A DNA stretch of 64,000 nt. It comes from Lepidostoma basale (lineage: Eukaryota > Arthropoda > Insecta > Trichoptera > Lepidostomatidae). A model generated the notes under the pieces. The model saw only the letters and a list, made by a program, of their open reading frames with translations, searched no databases and was not told the DNA's origin. The stretch is taken from assembly GCA_022606425.2 (NCBI GenBank), contig JAHDVF020000840.1:372001-436000 (forward strand). The letters run 5' to 3'. The position numbers and the translations under genes were made by a program. Positions 23,690 to 33,525 of the stretch are shown in pieces (within the stretch, counting starts at the first letter, position 1; each line of letters opens with the position of its first letter).

Positions 23690-23930
23690 TATCTCTTTTG
23701 ATATTTTGGGAAAATCCATGTAGTTCGTCTTTTCGCCCCGACGCGACGTTTTGGAGATCGTTGCAGTCTCTATCTTCAGGGTATTTATAAATGTGTGGTG
23801 GGTAATGTATGTTTTATTAACTACCACAGATTTATACCCACCCTTAAGATGGAGACTGCAACGATCTCAAAAACGTCGGTACGAAGAGACGAGCTTCACG
23901 GATTTTCCCAAAATCCCAAAATACATATTG
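23690..23930. repeat. Foldback family H3, copy 1
   Basis: Inverted arms share GGAGATCGTTGCAGTCTC / GAGACTGCAACGATCTC, flanked by GACGTTTT / AAAACGTC and by TTTTGGGAAAATCCATG / GATTTTCCCAAAATCCC. A second copy is at 63032-63212. The minus strand of the left arm has CTGAAGA ... stem ... AAAACGTC, a diverged hammerhead-like module. Confidence 0.75.
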
Positions 23931-24529
23931 CGTGATAATTTTCGCAATTTAAATATATATATAATAGTATATTTTATGAGGAATACCTTATATTGATATA
24001 GAAATTTAAGAATTGTAATTTCTGTTCCACAATGAATATCATAAATTTTTAACGACATAAAATTGATTTTGTTATTTATGACATATTTTACAGAATACTA
24101 TTTTGAATTGTGGAAAATCCCCGAGCGTATAAGAAAGACCATAAAAGGATAAGGAATTTAATAGATATGTATTAAAACAGTATTTTTATGTTGGATTCCT
24201 TTTTTATGTTGAAATATGAATTCTCCGCATGAATCGCTCCCTTAATAGCGCCGAGATTTACTTTATGTAGCGTGCTGCTATGGCGGGAGGGAATGTACGA
24301 ACTCTTTCATACGTGGCACAATAAAATATTTCAATAATAGGAATTTCATTCAGCGATACAATGGGCGCCACCGGGAATCTGCATGCACATATTATACTCC
24401 TTTTTGCTCTCTAGCATCTGGAGGTAGACAATAGACCAAACGGAATAATTTTTAAATTGTGATCGCGGTTTCGGTTGGCTAAATAGTTAATACAGCCATT
24501 ATGTAGGAATTTATTTTTATAATTGTTAT
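23931..24529. other. No gene recognised
   Basis: AT-rich; no repeat match recognised. Confidence 0.4.
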
Positions 24530-24868
24530 TTTTTAATGTCTCCGACCACGGCAGCATAGATTGTTTTACCTACCGATCGCCAGAATCAACCTGCCTCTGG
24601 TGACACCGGTGGGAAGAGCAATTAGCCGGTGAACTGCCGCTGAATATCATCGGAGATCAGCGTCTTTCATATTAGTGAAAGTACGTTCAGAAGGCAAATA
24701 CTCTTAATTCTGGAGATTATCCTGTCTATCTAATGTCGAACCATCGCTCATGCGTTTCTGGTAGTATACTATACACAATATATAATATTATTTTACCTGT
24801 TCTTAATAGATGCCTAAAAAATAAATCTTGTAATGTAAGTTGATGAAATAAACTGATTTGATTTGATT
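24530..24868 (+). pseudogene. LINE 3' end, family N6, with (TTTGA)n tail
   Basis: The first 100 bp is decayed coding sequence matching the minus-strand ORF at 60180-60270. The rest is a 3' UTR (GAAAGTACGTTCAGAAGGC, ATGCGTTTCTGGTAG, CTTAATAGATGCC) ending in TGATTTGATTTGATTTAA. Copies in the other orientation are at 35462-35760 and 59808-60530. Short tandem 3' tails are typical of CR1/L2-like LINEs. Confidence 0.7.
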
Positions 24869-24869
24869 T

Positions 24870-25095
24870 AAGAATCTGGTCTGGAAGAACAAGCACATGC
24901 GTATTGATAGCAAGGTGCGAATATATAGGACATGCGTGCGACCGATCATGACGTATGCTGTAGGGACGCGGGCCGACACTGTACGAACCAAGGGTCTGCT
25001 ACGAACATCTGAGATGAAGGTCCTAAATTCTATTACGGGAAAAACTCTCCGAGATCATATCCGTTACAAAGACAAAAGAAAACTTGCGAAATAAA
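24870..25095 (+). pseudogene. LINE internal fragment, family N4 (post-RT region)
   Basis: One open frame reads WKNKHMRIDSKVRIYRTCVR, PIMTYAVGTRADT, RTKGLLRTSEMKVLNSITGK and TLRDHIR. It matches the minus-strand protein of 42780-43088 (SKVRIYKTFIRPIMTYGIEA). It is the segment between RT thumb and C-terminal tail. It lies directly after the N6 tail. Confidence 0.75.
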
Positions 25096-25453
25096 GGGCG
25101 ATGCCCAAAGTGCATATCACCTTTGAGGCAGTTTATCACGCTCTATTTTGCTTCGGTTGATACCATCCGCCACGGTCCAAACAATCCTTTTCTGCTCCCG
25201 TGAATTGCTGCCCACGTGTTGTCGCACACAATGTCCAGACAACGTGGATAACTTCGCTGCTGCATGCCGGACACCAGCCTCGCTTATAAGTCAGGTGACT
25301 CAACTGTTATTCATTTGTGCCCCCCTAACCCTCGAAATGGACTTCGTGGTAATTCTCCCACGTGGTAATCCTGCACGTGTTACACGGACCCGTGGCAGCG
25401 TAGAATATTATAAAGTGACGACATCTCTAGCTCTAGATTTATTTTTATAATTA
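25096..25453. other. Unassigned, moderately GC-rich segment
   Basis: A 100-codon ORF at 25148-25450 has no recognisable domain. 25355-25400 holds closely spaced CACGTG-type palindromes (CCACGTGG, GCACGTGT). It may be an unrecognised repeat or unique host DNA. Confidence 0.35.
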
Positions 25454-25466
25454 TAATCTCATGCAA

Positions 25467-26841
25467 AGGAAAAGGATCGCGTATGGAATGTGGAAACCAC
25501 AGAGCTATTAGTCTTTTGAGTGTCGTTGGTAAAGTCTATGGCAGAATTTTAATAGAAAGAGTAAGAAAATTGACGAGTGACAAAGTTTGGGATGTGCAAG
25601 GTGCCTTTATAAATGGCAGAGGATGTATGGATCAAATTTTTGGACTTCGTACATTGACAGAGAAGTTTCTGGCCAAAAATCGCAAACTTTTCTGTGCATT
25701 TGTCGACTTACCAAAAGCATATGATTACGTTAATAGAGAAAAGTTGTGGAAAATATTGTCTGAATATGGAATAAGTACAAAACTGATCACGGCCATTAAG
25801 TCGCTATATACAGAAAGCACTGCTAGTGTCAGAGTAAATGGTGATCTTACAGCCTGGTTTGATATCAATAAAGGTGTCAAACAAGGTTGCGTAATGTCCC
25901 CGTGGTTATTTAATCTGTATATGGACAATTGTATGAGAGAGCTGAAAGGGTTGGATGTAGGTGCCAAAATGAGCGGAGTGTCAGTAAGCTGTCTCTTGTA
26001 TGCGGATGACGCTGTCTTACTTGCTGACAACGAGCATGAACTACAAGTCCTGGTGAACTGTATGTATGAGGTATGCATGCGAAATGATCTGATGATGAAT
26101 GTTAATAAGTCCAAGGTAATGATTTTTGAAAAGGAAGAAACCACGACAGTCTGCAACATTAGCGTGAATGGTGAAAACTTGGAGCAAGTAGTTGAGTTTG
26201 TGTATTAAGGTAGTATGTTTACAAGAGATGGGAGAGTGGAGAGGGATATTGAAAGAAGGGTTGGGGCAGGTAACAAAGTGAATGGTGCACTTAAAGTTGT
26301 CATCGCAAACAAAAACCTATCCAAAAAAGCTAGAATGGCAGTGCACAATGGTGTTCTTCTACCGACCCTATGTATGGAAGCGAAGCATGGAACTGGCAAA
26401 AGAAGGATGAAAGTAGAATAAATGCAGTAGAAATGAGATCTCTTAGACGAATGTGGGGATACTCTGTGTATGATAGAGTGTCGAATGAAAATATAAGAAG
26501 TGAATGCGGTGCGAATGATGGTGTCATGAACAAAATAATGAAAGGATCATTAAGATGGTTTGGACATATGGAAAGAATGAATGAATGGTAAAAAAATTAT
26601 ATGTTAATGATGTAAATGGAACCAGAAATAGAGGAAGACCGAGGAAAACGTGGCACGATCAAATAAATCAAATATTGAATGTCGGCCATGGGAGGAGTCA
26701 GAGAAATCGACGCGCGTGCATGACACGATGTATGAATGTTGAGGAAGCGAGAGAAATATGTCAGGAAAGAAAGGTGTGGCAGTCCATTCTTTCTGCCTAC
26801 CCCTTCGGGGAGACGGCGTGATGGTTAGTTAGTTAGTTAGT
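25467..26841 (+). mobile_element. GTTA-family (N1) LINE, longest copy, 5'-truncated
   Basis: Flanked by a 13-bp duplication TAATCTCATGCAA (25454-25466 and 26842-26854). It begins inside the RT domain and ends in tandem GTTA units. 5' truncation plus a variable target duplication is the signature of target-primed reverse transcription. Confidence 0.9.
25483..26820 (+). pseudogene. GTTA-family LINE reverse transcriptase and C-terminus
   Basis: RT motifs in order: NHRAISLLSVVGKVYGRIL, DVQGAFINGRGCMDQIFGLR, FVDLPKAYDYV (motif A), GVKQGCVMSPWLFNLYMD (motif B) and LLYADDAVLLAD (motif C). These are followed by MMNVNKSKVMIFEKEE, VGAGNKVNGALK, INAVEMRSLRRMWGYSVYD, RWFGHMERMN, NRGRPRKTWHDQINQILNVG, NRRACMTRCMNVEEAREIC and WQSILSAYPFGETA. 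Defects: a stop at 26206-26208, a one-base loss near 26365 (TLM to TLC) and a small deletion near 26588. Catalytic aspartates remain. The endonuclease is absent. Confidence 0.9.
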
Positions 26842-26854
26842 TAATCTCATGCAA

Positions 26855-27239
26855 TAAACCATGTATTCTATAACCTTTTTTTCCTATTTACACATGTCCC
26901 TAATCGAATGACAGAAGCCAGAAAGAATCCCGCGAGGAAAACCTGAGGAATAAAATATTGTACCCTCTACGTTTCGTTGCTTAGTCATTATCAAATATCA
27001 CATTTAGGCATTAGCCTTAGCAAGTCAAAACTTTTCATTCCCGTAAGCTAAAAAACAGTCATTTATTGGTATTCATTATTATCTACTAGCTGACCCGGCA
27101 ACGCTTCGCTATTGCTAAATTCGAGTACATAAATAAACCCAATATATATTCAAAAAATACAATGAATTATAAACTTGAATACATATTACTAATGTAATAG
27201 AAAAACAATTTTTTGAATATTTTATATGAAATTTAATGA
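26855..27239. other. No gene; short recurrent insect-repeat motif
   Basis: 27086-27120 reads CTAGCTGACCCGGCAACG. I have seen this type of phrase in repeats of many insect genomes, but the family is uncertain. Confidence 0.35.
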
Positions 27240-27372
27240 TCAAATAAACAATATTATATCACATTTGCAGAAAACATTCATTATATTAAAGAAACAAACC
27301 TCTTGATTTTGTTGTCCATGAAATTCACATCAGAGCCAATAAAGTAAGTTTCTACGATCGTGATTTCGGCAC
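27240..27372 (-). repeat. Repeat R27, inverted relative of 28675-28790
   Basis: The minus strand reads CACGATCGTAGAAACTTACT, TTATTGGCTCTGATGTGA, TTTCATGGACAACAAAATCA, matching 28675-28790 (+) with a few differences. Function unknown. Confidence 0.7.
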
Positions 27373-27625
27373 TGCGAGTCCGCTGGCGTGGAATAGTAAT
27401 ATAGATGATAATACTACATAAGCCTCCCTTCCCGACTTTCACAACTGTATCCCTCGCCGCTCTGCGCCATTGACCTCCTGCCACTCGTTTAATGTCATCA
27501 GACCATCTTGCTTGTGATCTGCCAGAATTTGTGTAGCTGTTTCTCTTTCGCCACTCCAGGCCAGAAGATCTTATAACCCGTTGTCCTTGCTTTATGACCG
27601 ATCCCATTCCATTTAAACATTAGTC
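27330..27625 (-). pseudogene. LINE C-terminal fragment, RTE-like
   Basis: The minus strand encodes QARWSDDIKRVAGGQWRRAARDT, like the RWSDDI.RVAG..W...A.DR..W block of RTE-like LINEs. It resembles 48475-48650 (ARWTDDLKRIAGHG). Upstream is an NGMGSVIKQGQRVIR-like stretch. Stops lie outside this block. Confidence 0.65.
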
Positions 27626-27779
27626 GCTGCATCGGCAACTTTGGTCCGATCTTTCATTCATCAATGTTGGGCCCTGGAATTAAAAAAAAAAAAAATTTAA
27701 TTGCCATAAGGCGGACACTATAAAAGGCAGTTCATGCTATATGCATAATAATAATAATTAGGCTAATTTGTCAAATTAA

Positions 27780-28395
27780 CTAACTAACTAACTAACCATC
27801 ACGCCGTCTCCCCGAAAGTGTAAGCAGAGAGAATGGACTGTCACACTTTACTGATGCGGCACTCCATCCTTCTCTTTTCGCCCCGCGGGAGGCGCGGTGT
27901 GATGGGTTGCGAACCTCATCGCCACCAATAGGCATCTCCTGCGCACACTTCGATCGTCCAACACCCACAAAATAAATCTAAAACAAATAATATAAAATAC
28001 AATGATATAAAATAAAATAACAAAATAAAAATAATTTAACACAAAATGTTCTTTTTAGACGGTGCACATATTGTCTATTTAATTTATAATATGTTCCACG
28101 TATCCACTGTTTTTTAATTTAGCACATAATGTAATAACACATAATGTTTTTTTCAATGTTGCACATGTTGACATGGACGATCCGGACTTTTGTGTTTATT
28201 TAATTTATGTTACACGTATCCACCATTTTTAAAATTATCTGTAATAAGGCACTTAACCAGCAAGAACTTAAAAATAATATTGAAGAAATTATTCAAATTG
28301 TCATTGGAACAAATGAAAAAATTATTTGTACACCTGTCAAAATTCTTTATAAAAACGATAAAACTGATAAAACCTTTTAATCTGATTAATTTGAT
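27780..28395 (-). mobile_element. SINE-like retroposon (616 bp), complete, shares the GTTA-family LINE tail
   Basis: Flanked by a 16-bp duplication TAATTTGTCAAATTAA (27764-27779 and 28396-28411). On the minus strand it runs from a 5' end near 28395 through GGTGGATACGTG, GATCGTCCATGTC, GGTGGCGATGAGGTTCGCAA and CCCGCGGGGCGAAAAG, to the LINE-like 3' end and GTTA repeats (CTAA at 27779-27797). No ORF. Sharing the last 60 bp and tail with the N1 LINE implies mobilisation by it. Related copies: 12600-13176, 39484-39650 and 57655-59290. Confidence 0.82.
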
Positions 28396-28429
28396 TAATT
28401 TGTCAAATTAATTAAATTAATCAGATTTT

Positions 28430-28592
28430 AAAGGTTGGTCATGTTAGAAGTCGAGGAATCGACATGCGTGTATGACTCGTATGAATGTGGAGGAAGCTAG
28501 AGAGGTTTGCCAGGATAGAGTAGTGTTATGGTCCATTCTCTGCCTACCCCTGTGGGGAAACGGCGTGATGGTTTGTTTGTTTGTTTAATTTG
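28430..28592 (+). pseudogene. GTTA-like LINE 3' end, (GTTT)n-tailed subfamily
   Basis: Reads GGTTGGTCATGTTAGAAGTC, GAGGAAGCTAGAGAGG and GGTCCATTCTCTGCCTACCC, then GTTTGTTTGTTT. It has the same terminal coding block as the N1 family but a different tail unit. Heavily 5'-truncated. Confidence 0.75.
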
Positions 28593-28674
28593 TATAATCG
28601 CCGTTTTCGTGAATAGCTCACCTCAAGGGCGCTTTGACAATGTTTTTAGTCATGAAAGGTGCATGTGACAACAG

Positions 28675-28790
28675 CGAAATCACGATCGTAGAAACTTACT
28701 TTATTGGCTCTGATGTGATTTTCATGGACAACAAAATCAAGAGTTTTGTTTCTCTAAACATATGAATGTTTTGTGCAAATGTGATATTGT
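28675..28790 (+). repeat. Repeat R27, copy 2
   Basis: Inverted counterpart of 27240-27372. It is followed by GATCATCCGTTGTTTGATTG and AGTTATTTTGCACGCTGCATC, which also echo 27560-27640. Family unknown. Confidence 0.65.
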
Positions 28791-30251
28791 GTAATGTAAA
28801 AATGAGCCGGTCTCATTCGCCACTCCAGAGTACATCTAATTCACTGATCATCCGTTGTTTGATTGATCTAATTCCATTTTAACGAAGTTATTTTGCACGC
28901 TGCATCGGTAATTTTCGTCCCATCTCTGATCCGTTACTTTATTTTCCTAGAAATAAACGGAAAAAGTCATAAGAATTGTGTCATTCATTCATATTGTAAT
29001 TCATATTGTATATCATTAGAACTTTCTTACCGTTGCTGTGGTAATGTAACAATTTCCCTGACCAAAGTATGCGTGTAAAGAAAACAGCAAAATAGAATAA
29101 ACTGAAAATATATTTATGAATTAGAAATATAAATATTATATTATACTTACGGAAGCAAGTTTCTTCATATTCTTGTAGAGCTTCGACGTCCAATATTTTA
29201 TATTTTCGCTATCATCCTTTGAAATAACCTGAAAGCAATTTAATTATCATTGAATATTTTTAATCCCAGAAACTTCATAACCTAAAAGTACCGAAACTTC
29301 ATACCTACAAAATATTACGACGTACAAAGAGATTGACAGTTCAGAGACCACGTGACCAATCGAACGGCTAGAACTCTAGAAAACGAATATCATTAAGTAA
29401 TCACCGTCGAACGTAAGAGAAACGAATAAGTTTCAGCCACACGAAAAAATAAAATTTCGTTCATAACCTCAAAATGACGTGTAAAAATTATACTCGCCAA
29501 AATTAAGAAGTATAATTACCTGTCTGCATTAATGTACATTAAAAAATGGCCAATAAAATAGACTGTACCAATTAAACAACCAATTATTTTAGTACGTAAT
29601 AAGTAAAACGTATTAAGTATTATACATCCCAAAGTAAAACGCAATATATTGGACTGTCAGAAAGCAAAACACATTGTTGCCACTACACAAAATTACATGG
29701 AGACTGAATTCTCTCCAGACCGTGTCAAACGAATATAGACTCAAAAGATTGATACTCAGGTGATACGAACATTAAGGTCTATATTCGTTTGCACTACGAA
29801 AATTTTCAATTAATTGATTAATTTATAAAGTTAATTTGAGCTCGATTAATAACGAAAATATGCCTATGACGACCGCTAAATTCCACTTAGTCCATTCCCC
29901 AAGATTCAGAAGGATCTGATGAGGAATCACCGAGAAAGAAGGAGACACACACAACCCAGATTGTGTTTTATTTATATGTAGATGGAGTTTTAAATCATTG
30001 TTTAAGAAACAACAAATAAACTCAATTTAGATTAAACTAATGTAATGAAAATTGATGTACGCTCTCAGATAATGTATAAATAAGATCACACAGTATACAT
30101 TTATGACTTTTTATTTTATAAGTTTATGAGTTATAAAAAGTTAGATACGCCATAATTGCATTGCACGTGGAAATAATGATTGGACACAACACCCTATTGT
30201 GGTACGTCTGGCCTGGAGTAAACTCTAAATAGATTCACGTCACAACATCGA
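28791..30251. other. No gene recognised
   Basis: AT-rich. A small inverted pair CGAATATAGAC / GTCTATATTCG lies at 29732-29795. Nothing else supported. Confidence 0.4.
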
Positions 30252-30420
30252 TTCGGCTCGCACCCTTCCCAGACGGGCCGGGGGGCGGGGGCGGCGTAGG
30301 GCTAGGAGGGGCTGTGTGGGGGCGGTGCTGGGGGCGGCGGGGAGCAATGACCCCGGAAAACCGTCCATCACGGTTATTGCCTTACTTCGAAACCGTTCGA
30401 CTCCCGCTCTCGGTACTGTA
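30252..30420. promoter_or_regulatory. GC-rich, CpG-containing island
   Basis: Far above the local GC content (GGGCCGGGGGGCGGGGGCGG near 30275; GGGGGCGGCGGGGAGC near 30327). No ORF or repeat match. Could be a promoter-proximal segment or part of an unrecognised element; only the composition is seen. Confidence 0.3.
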
Positions 30421-30914
30421 CGTGTAAACTGTATTCATTAAATTTTGATTAGTATGCGGAAACTTTGGATGCTTATTACAATTAATTACCTATTATCTCT
30501 CGCTGTCTTCATGTTTTCGGATCATTAATCTTTAACGTACAAATCTTGTATATATAAGATTGAAAGATGTGTACTTAAACTAATAATCAAAATGCCATGA
30601 AATTCCTACCTTGCATGACAACACCAAAGCAGTAAGTCCGATTCCCTCTCCTCGTTGAGTTGTCTTCGTGATCCCGCGAGTCCATGGCAATGTTATCACT
30701 GACCTTACCATCGAGATCTTAGCAGACAGGGATAGGGCGTATCTTTGACGCTAAAAAGGTAACCCCTAGAGAAAATTCTCGGAAAAGGCAACGGGATATC
30801 ACTCCAGTAACATTTTATAGGAAATCACTGTGGCGAGAAAGCATTAGTCACAGTGATCACCAACATTGTGGGGACCTGACACGGTAATGTAGGAGGAAGA
30901 AAATATAGCTTTAT
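30421..30914. other. No gene recognised
   Basis: 30640-30890 is of mixed composition (GGATATCACTCCAGTAAC, CACAGTGATCACCAACAT) and unlike the AT-rich surroundings, but shows no coding signature. Confidence 0.35.
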
Positions 30915-30927
30915 TTTAATTAATACT

Positions 30928-31325
30928 ACATTATGAATGTATACAAATACTTGTAGACGAATACGAGATTTTATTTACCCATTGCGGGTCATCAATTCAA
31001 GGATCCATTTTATCTCAATAGAGACGAAGATGCAAACACTTCACATTGCGTTATAAAGATCTTCTGCTTAATGCTTAAATCTAATCTCCATAGATGGCGC
31101 ATTGAAACTGACATGTGAATTGTGGTGTTGGATATTAACATATATACAACTTCCAAAAATTTGTCAGACATAGTGGTCATAAGAAAGGTGGAATGGGGAA
31201 TGTTGTAATTACATAAAGCGTGCGCTTAACCCAACCAATGACAGGTCATAAGTCCTGTAAACACCTCGATCACCATATTCAGTTTCCAGTTTGCATCTTC
31301 GTCTCTATTGAGATAAAATTGATCC
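30928..31325 (+). mobile_element. Palindromic retroposon-like element, copy C (398 bp)
   Basis: Direct repeats TTTAATTAATACT (13 bp) at 30915-30927 and 31326-31338. The 5' end is ACATTATGAATGTATAC. The 3' end is the inverted form of TTTTATCTCAATAGAGACG. The inner part (31190-31320) is collinear with copy B in the same orientation. Most of the left arm is deleted, so it no longer folds end to end. Confidence 0.75.
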
Positions 31326-31360
31326 TTTAATTAATACTGTTTGAAATTTTAAATACAATT

Positions 31361-31565
31361 ATTAATATGTATGAAAAAAACGATATTTCAAGGAGTTTTA
31401 TTATAATATTTATGTACGACATGTTTCGCCCTTCTAAGGCATTATCAAATGTTTTGAATGATATTTAGTAATGCCTTAGAAGGGCGAAACATGTCATACT
31501 ACACATACTACATACATATTATAGTAAAATTCTATGAAAATTATCGTTTTTTCATACATATTAAT
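31361..31565. repeat. Foldback family H2, complete palindrome
   Basis: Ends ATTAATATGTATGAAAAAA and its complement. Inner arms hold GACATGTTTCGCCCTTCTAA / AGAAGGGCGAAACATGTC. Each arm contains a hairpin GCCTT-AGA-AGGGC followed by GAAAC-AT-GTC, preceded by TTGATAA or a related sequence in place of CTGATGA. No ORF. It lies 22 bp from the end of palindromic copy C. Confidence 0.8.
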
Positions 31566-31667
31566 AATTTAATATGGAGTTTTACATCATTGTTCAAGAA
31601 ACAATAAATTAATTTAAATACAATCTAAAAAAATAGTAATTAATATGATGTTTTACTTCTTCTTTCT

Positions 31668-32000
31668 TGTTGTAGACCTTTGTATTCTGTTCTCCACCTG
31701 TGAGGTAGACTCCCAGCTGTCCTTTCATCTTTTAGGAGATCTTCCATGAAACTGATTATGTAGTGCAATAATGTAATGTAATGTATGGGGAGTCAGGTGG
31801 TATCCATTCTCTGGACATGACCGTACCAGTCCCTTCTTCACTGTATGCTCCATCTTATAATATCCACAACCTCACATATCTCTCTAATTCTGATGTTCCT
31901 CAGTGTCTTACCTGTCTCAGTGTCTTGCCTGCTGTCGTCCTCGGTGTCTTCATCTCGGAAGTCCTCAAAACTTATTTGATCCTTACATTGTCTGCCTTTG
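31668..32000 (-). pseudogene. LINE 3' end, family N4
   Basis: The minus strand repeats the blocks of 21838-22115 (GTCATGTCCAGAGAATGG, GAGGTTGTGGATATTATAAG, KDSWES). Upstream it carries EVLRTSEMKTLRTTAGK-like residues. Its tail is GAAGAAG. Disrupted in all frames. Confidence 0.7.
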
Positions 32001-32284
32001 CTTCAAAGTCATATGTTATTATTGGGGTTATATGAGAGTTATTAATTTAAAAGGCTTGTAAACTTCAAAATATCAATATTAAATGCATATATACAAAAAT
32101 CACAATCTGTGGTTGTCAACTTGCAGGGGTTTTATACAGCAAAAGATTCTTTCAAATGGACACTTGGCTATAGACTTTTGAAAAATATAATAAATTGCCT
32201 TATTATAATTGGATAGTGGTTTTAAGCCAAGATGTCCTTCATAGTATTAGTTAATTTATTCATAGTTGTATGACCAATCGTCAA
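32001..32284. other. No gene recognised
   Basis: AT-rich; nothing supported. Confidence 0.4.
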
Positions 32285-32485
32285 GCATTTTTTTCTCCTT
32301 GTCCTATCATACCTCCGTGGCGCATAGGGCCTCAAGGATTCTCCTCCACCTGACTCTACCGCACGTCTGATGCCAACACCACTCAAGTGAGTCCTGTAGT
32401 CTTAACCTCTTACTGCAGGTTTCTTGTCCAGGTGGCTCTAGGTCTGCCTTGTTTCCTCTTTCCACCCACAGGGGACCAGTCTAAT
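32285..32485 (-). pseudogene. LINE 3' end, family N2
   Basis: The complement matches 180-365: CTGGTCCCCTGTGGGTGG, GGCAGACCTAGAGCCACC, GAATCCTTGAGGCCCTATGC. It encodes a piece of the GKRK.GRPRATW and W.RILEAL blocks. Fragmentary. Confidence 0.7.
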
Positions 32486-32509
32486 GCTCCGCTTAATATT
32501 AAACGAAAA

Positions 32510-32910
32510 TCAACTATAAAAAGCGAATGCGGTGCGAATGAAAGTGTTATGAACAAAATAATGACATGATTATTTAGATGGTTTGATTATTAATTTTGAT
32601 TAACACATGGAAATAATGAATAGAGAAAAAAGTGGTAAAAAAAATATTTGTTAACGATGTAAACGGTACTAAAAATAGAAGAAGACCAGAGAAAACAAGA
32701 CACGATCAAATTAAATTATTGAATTAAAAATTAAATATTGAATGTCGGCTACGTGAGGAGTCGGAGATATCGACGTGCGTGCATGGCATGATTTATGAAT
32801 GTTGAGTAATTGAAAGATGTATGTCAGGAAAGAACAGTGTAGGGGTTCATTCTTTCTGTCTACCACTTCGGCGAGACGGCGAAATGGTTAGTTAGTTAGT
32901 TAGTTATCCA
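32510..32910 (+). pseudogene. GTTA-family LINE C-terminal relic
   Basis: Blocks KSECGANESVMNKIMT, FVNDVNGT, TRHDQIKL and NVGYVRSRRYRRACMA in changing frames, then TCATTCTTTCTGTCTACC and GTTAGTTAGTTAGTTA. Contains small insertions (for example ATTAATTTTGATTAAC near 32587). Confidence 0.75.
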
Positions 32911-33404
32911 ATTTACAATCATTATGATAAGGTAAATAAGGCAAGGGTTAATAGTTTTAAGGCGTAGATTAAAATCAGATCAGATTATTTCGGTCCGGTT
33001 TAGTTGCCAAATTACAGAAATAGTCTTAAAAACGAACAAACATTACCAGTGTGAGTTTTTGATGCAATGGGAATTTTTTAACAATAATTAAAATGTAGTC
33101 TTCCATAATACATACAATTAGCTTTATTTAATGTTAATTTAATCACCATATGACGTATGTGAGACAATGAAGAACAGCTGATGATAATCTATTATATAAT
33201 GTTCACGGGAAGAGGAAAAACTTTTTTGCTTCCCTTAATTGCTATGATAGAATAATTAATACGAACGGAAATGTCTTCTCTAGTTTATACTCTATGATAA
33301 AAAATGTTATTGTGGACGGAAATTTTACACATTGTAACATTTATTCATATATGAACTGTTTTAAAAATAGTTTATATATTATGTTTTAATATTTTTCTTC
33401 TCCG
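32911..33404. other. No gene recognised
   Basis: AT-rich; nothing supported. Confidence 0.4.
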
Positions 33405-33525
33405 TCTTAGGATAGTTCGTATGACATGTTTAGGACGGTGACCTGTCCTGGGATGATGACGTCCAGCCATCGCTCCATATCTTCGGCGGCCTTCCTGGTA
33501 ATCTATTGGTTTTCATCTTTGATAA
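33405..33525 (-). pseudogene. LINE tail fragment with a hairpin
   Basis: The minus strand reads CCAGGAAGGCCGCCGAAGAT then GGAGCGATGGCTGGACGTC, a GRPPKIW.RWLDV-like tail. It is followed by CCCAGGACAGGTCACCGTCC and AAACATGTC, a hairpin module like the other foldback ends. Low-complexity TTCTTC precedes it. Confidence 0.45.

Noticed and set aside
25148..25450. 100-aa ORF as a host gene
   Set aside because: No domain, no codon or splice signal support; sits between LINE fragments.
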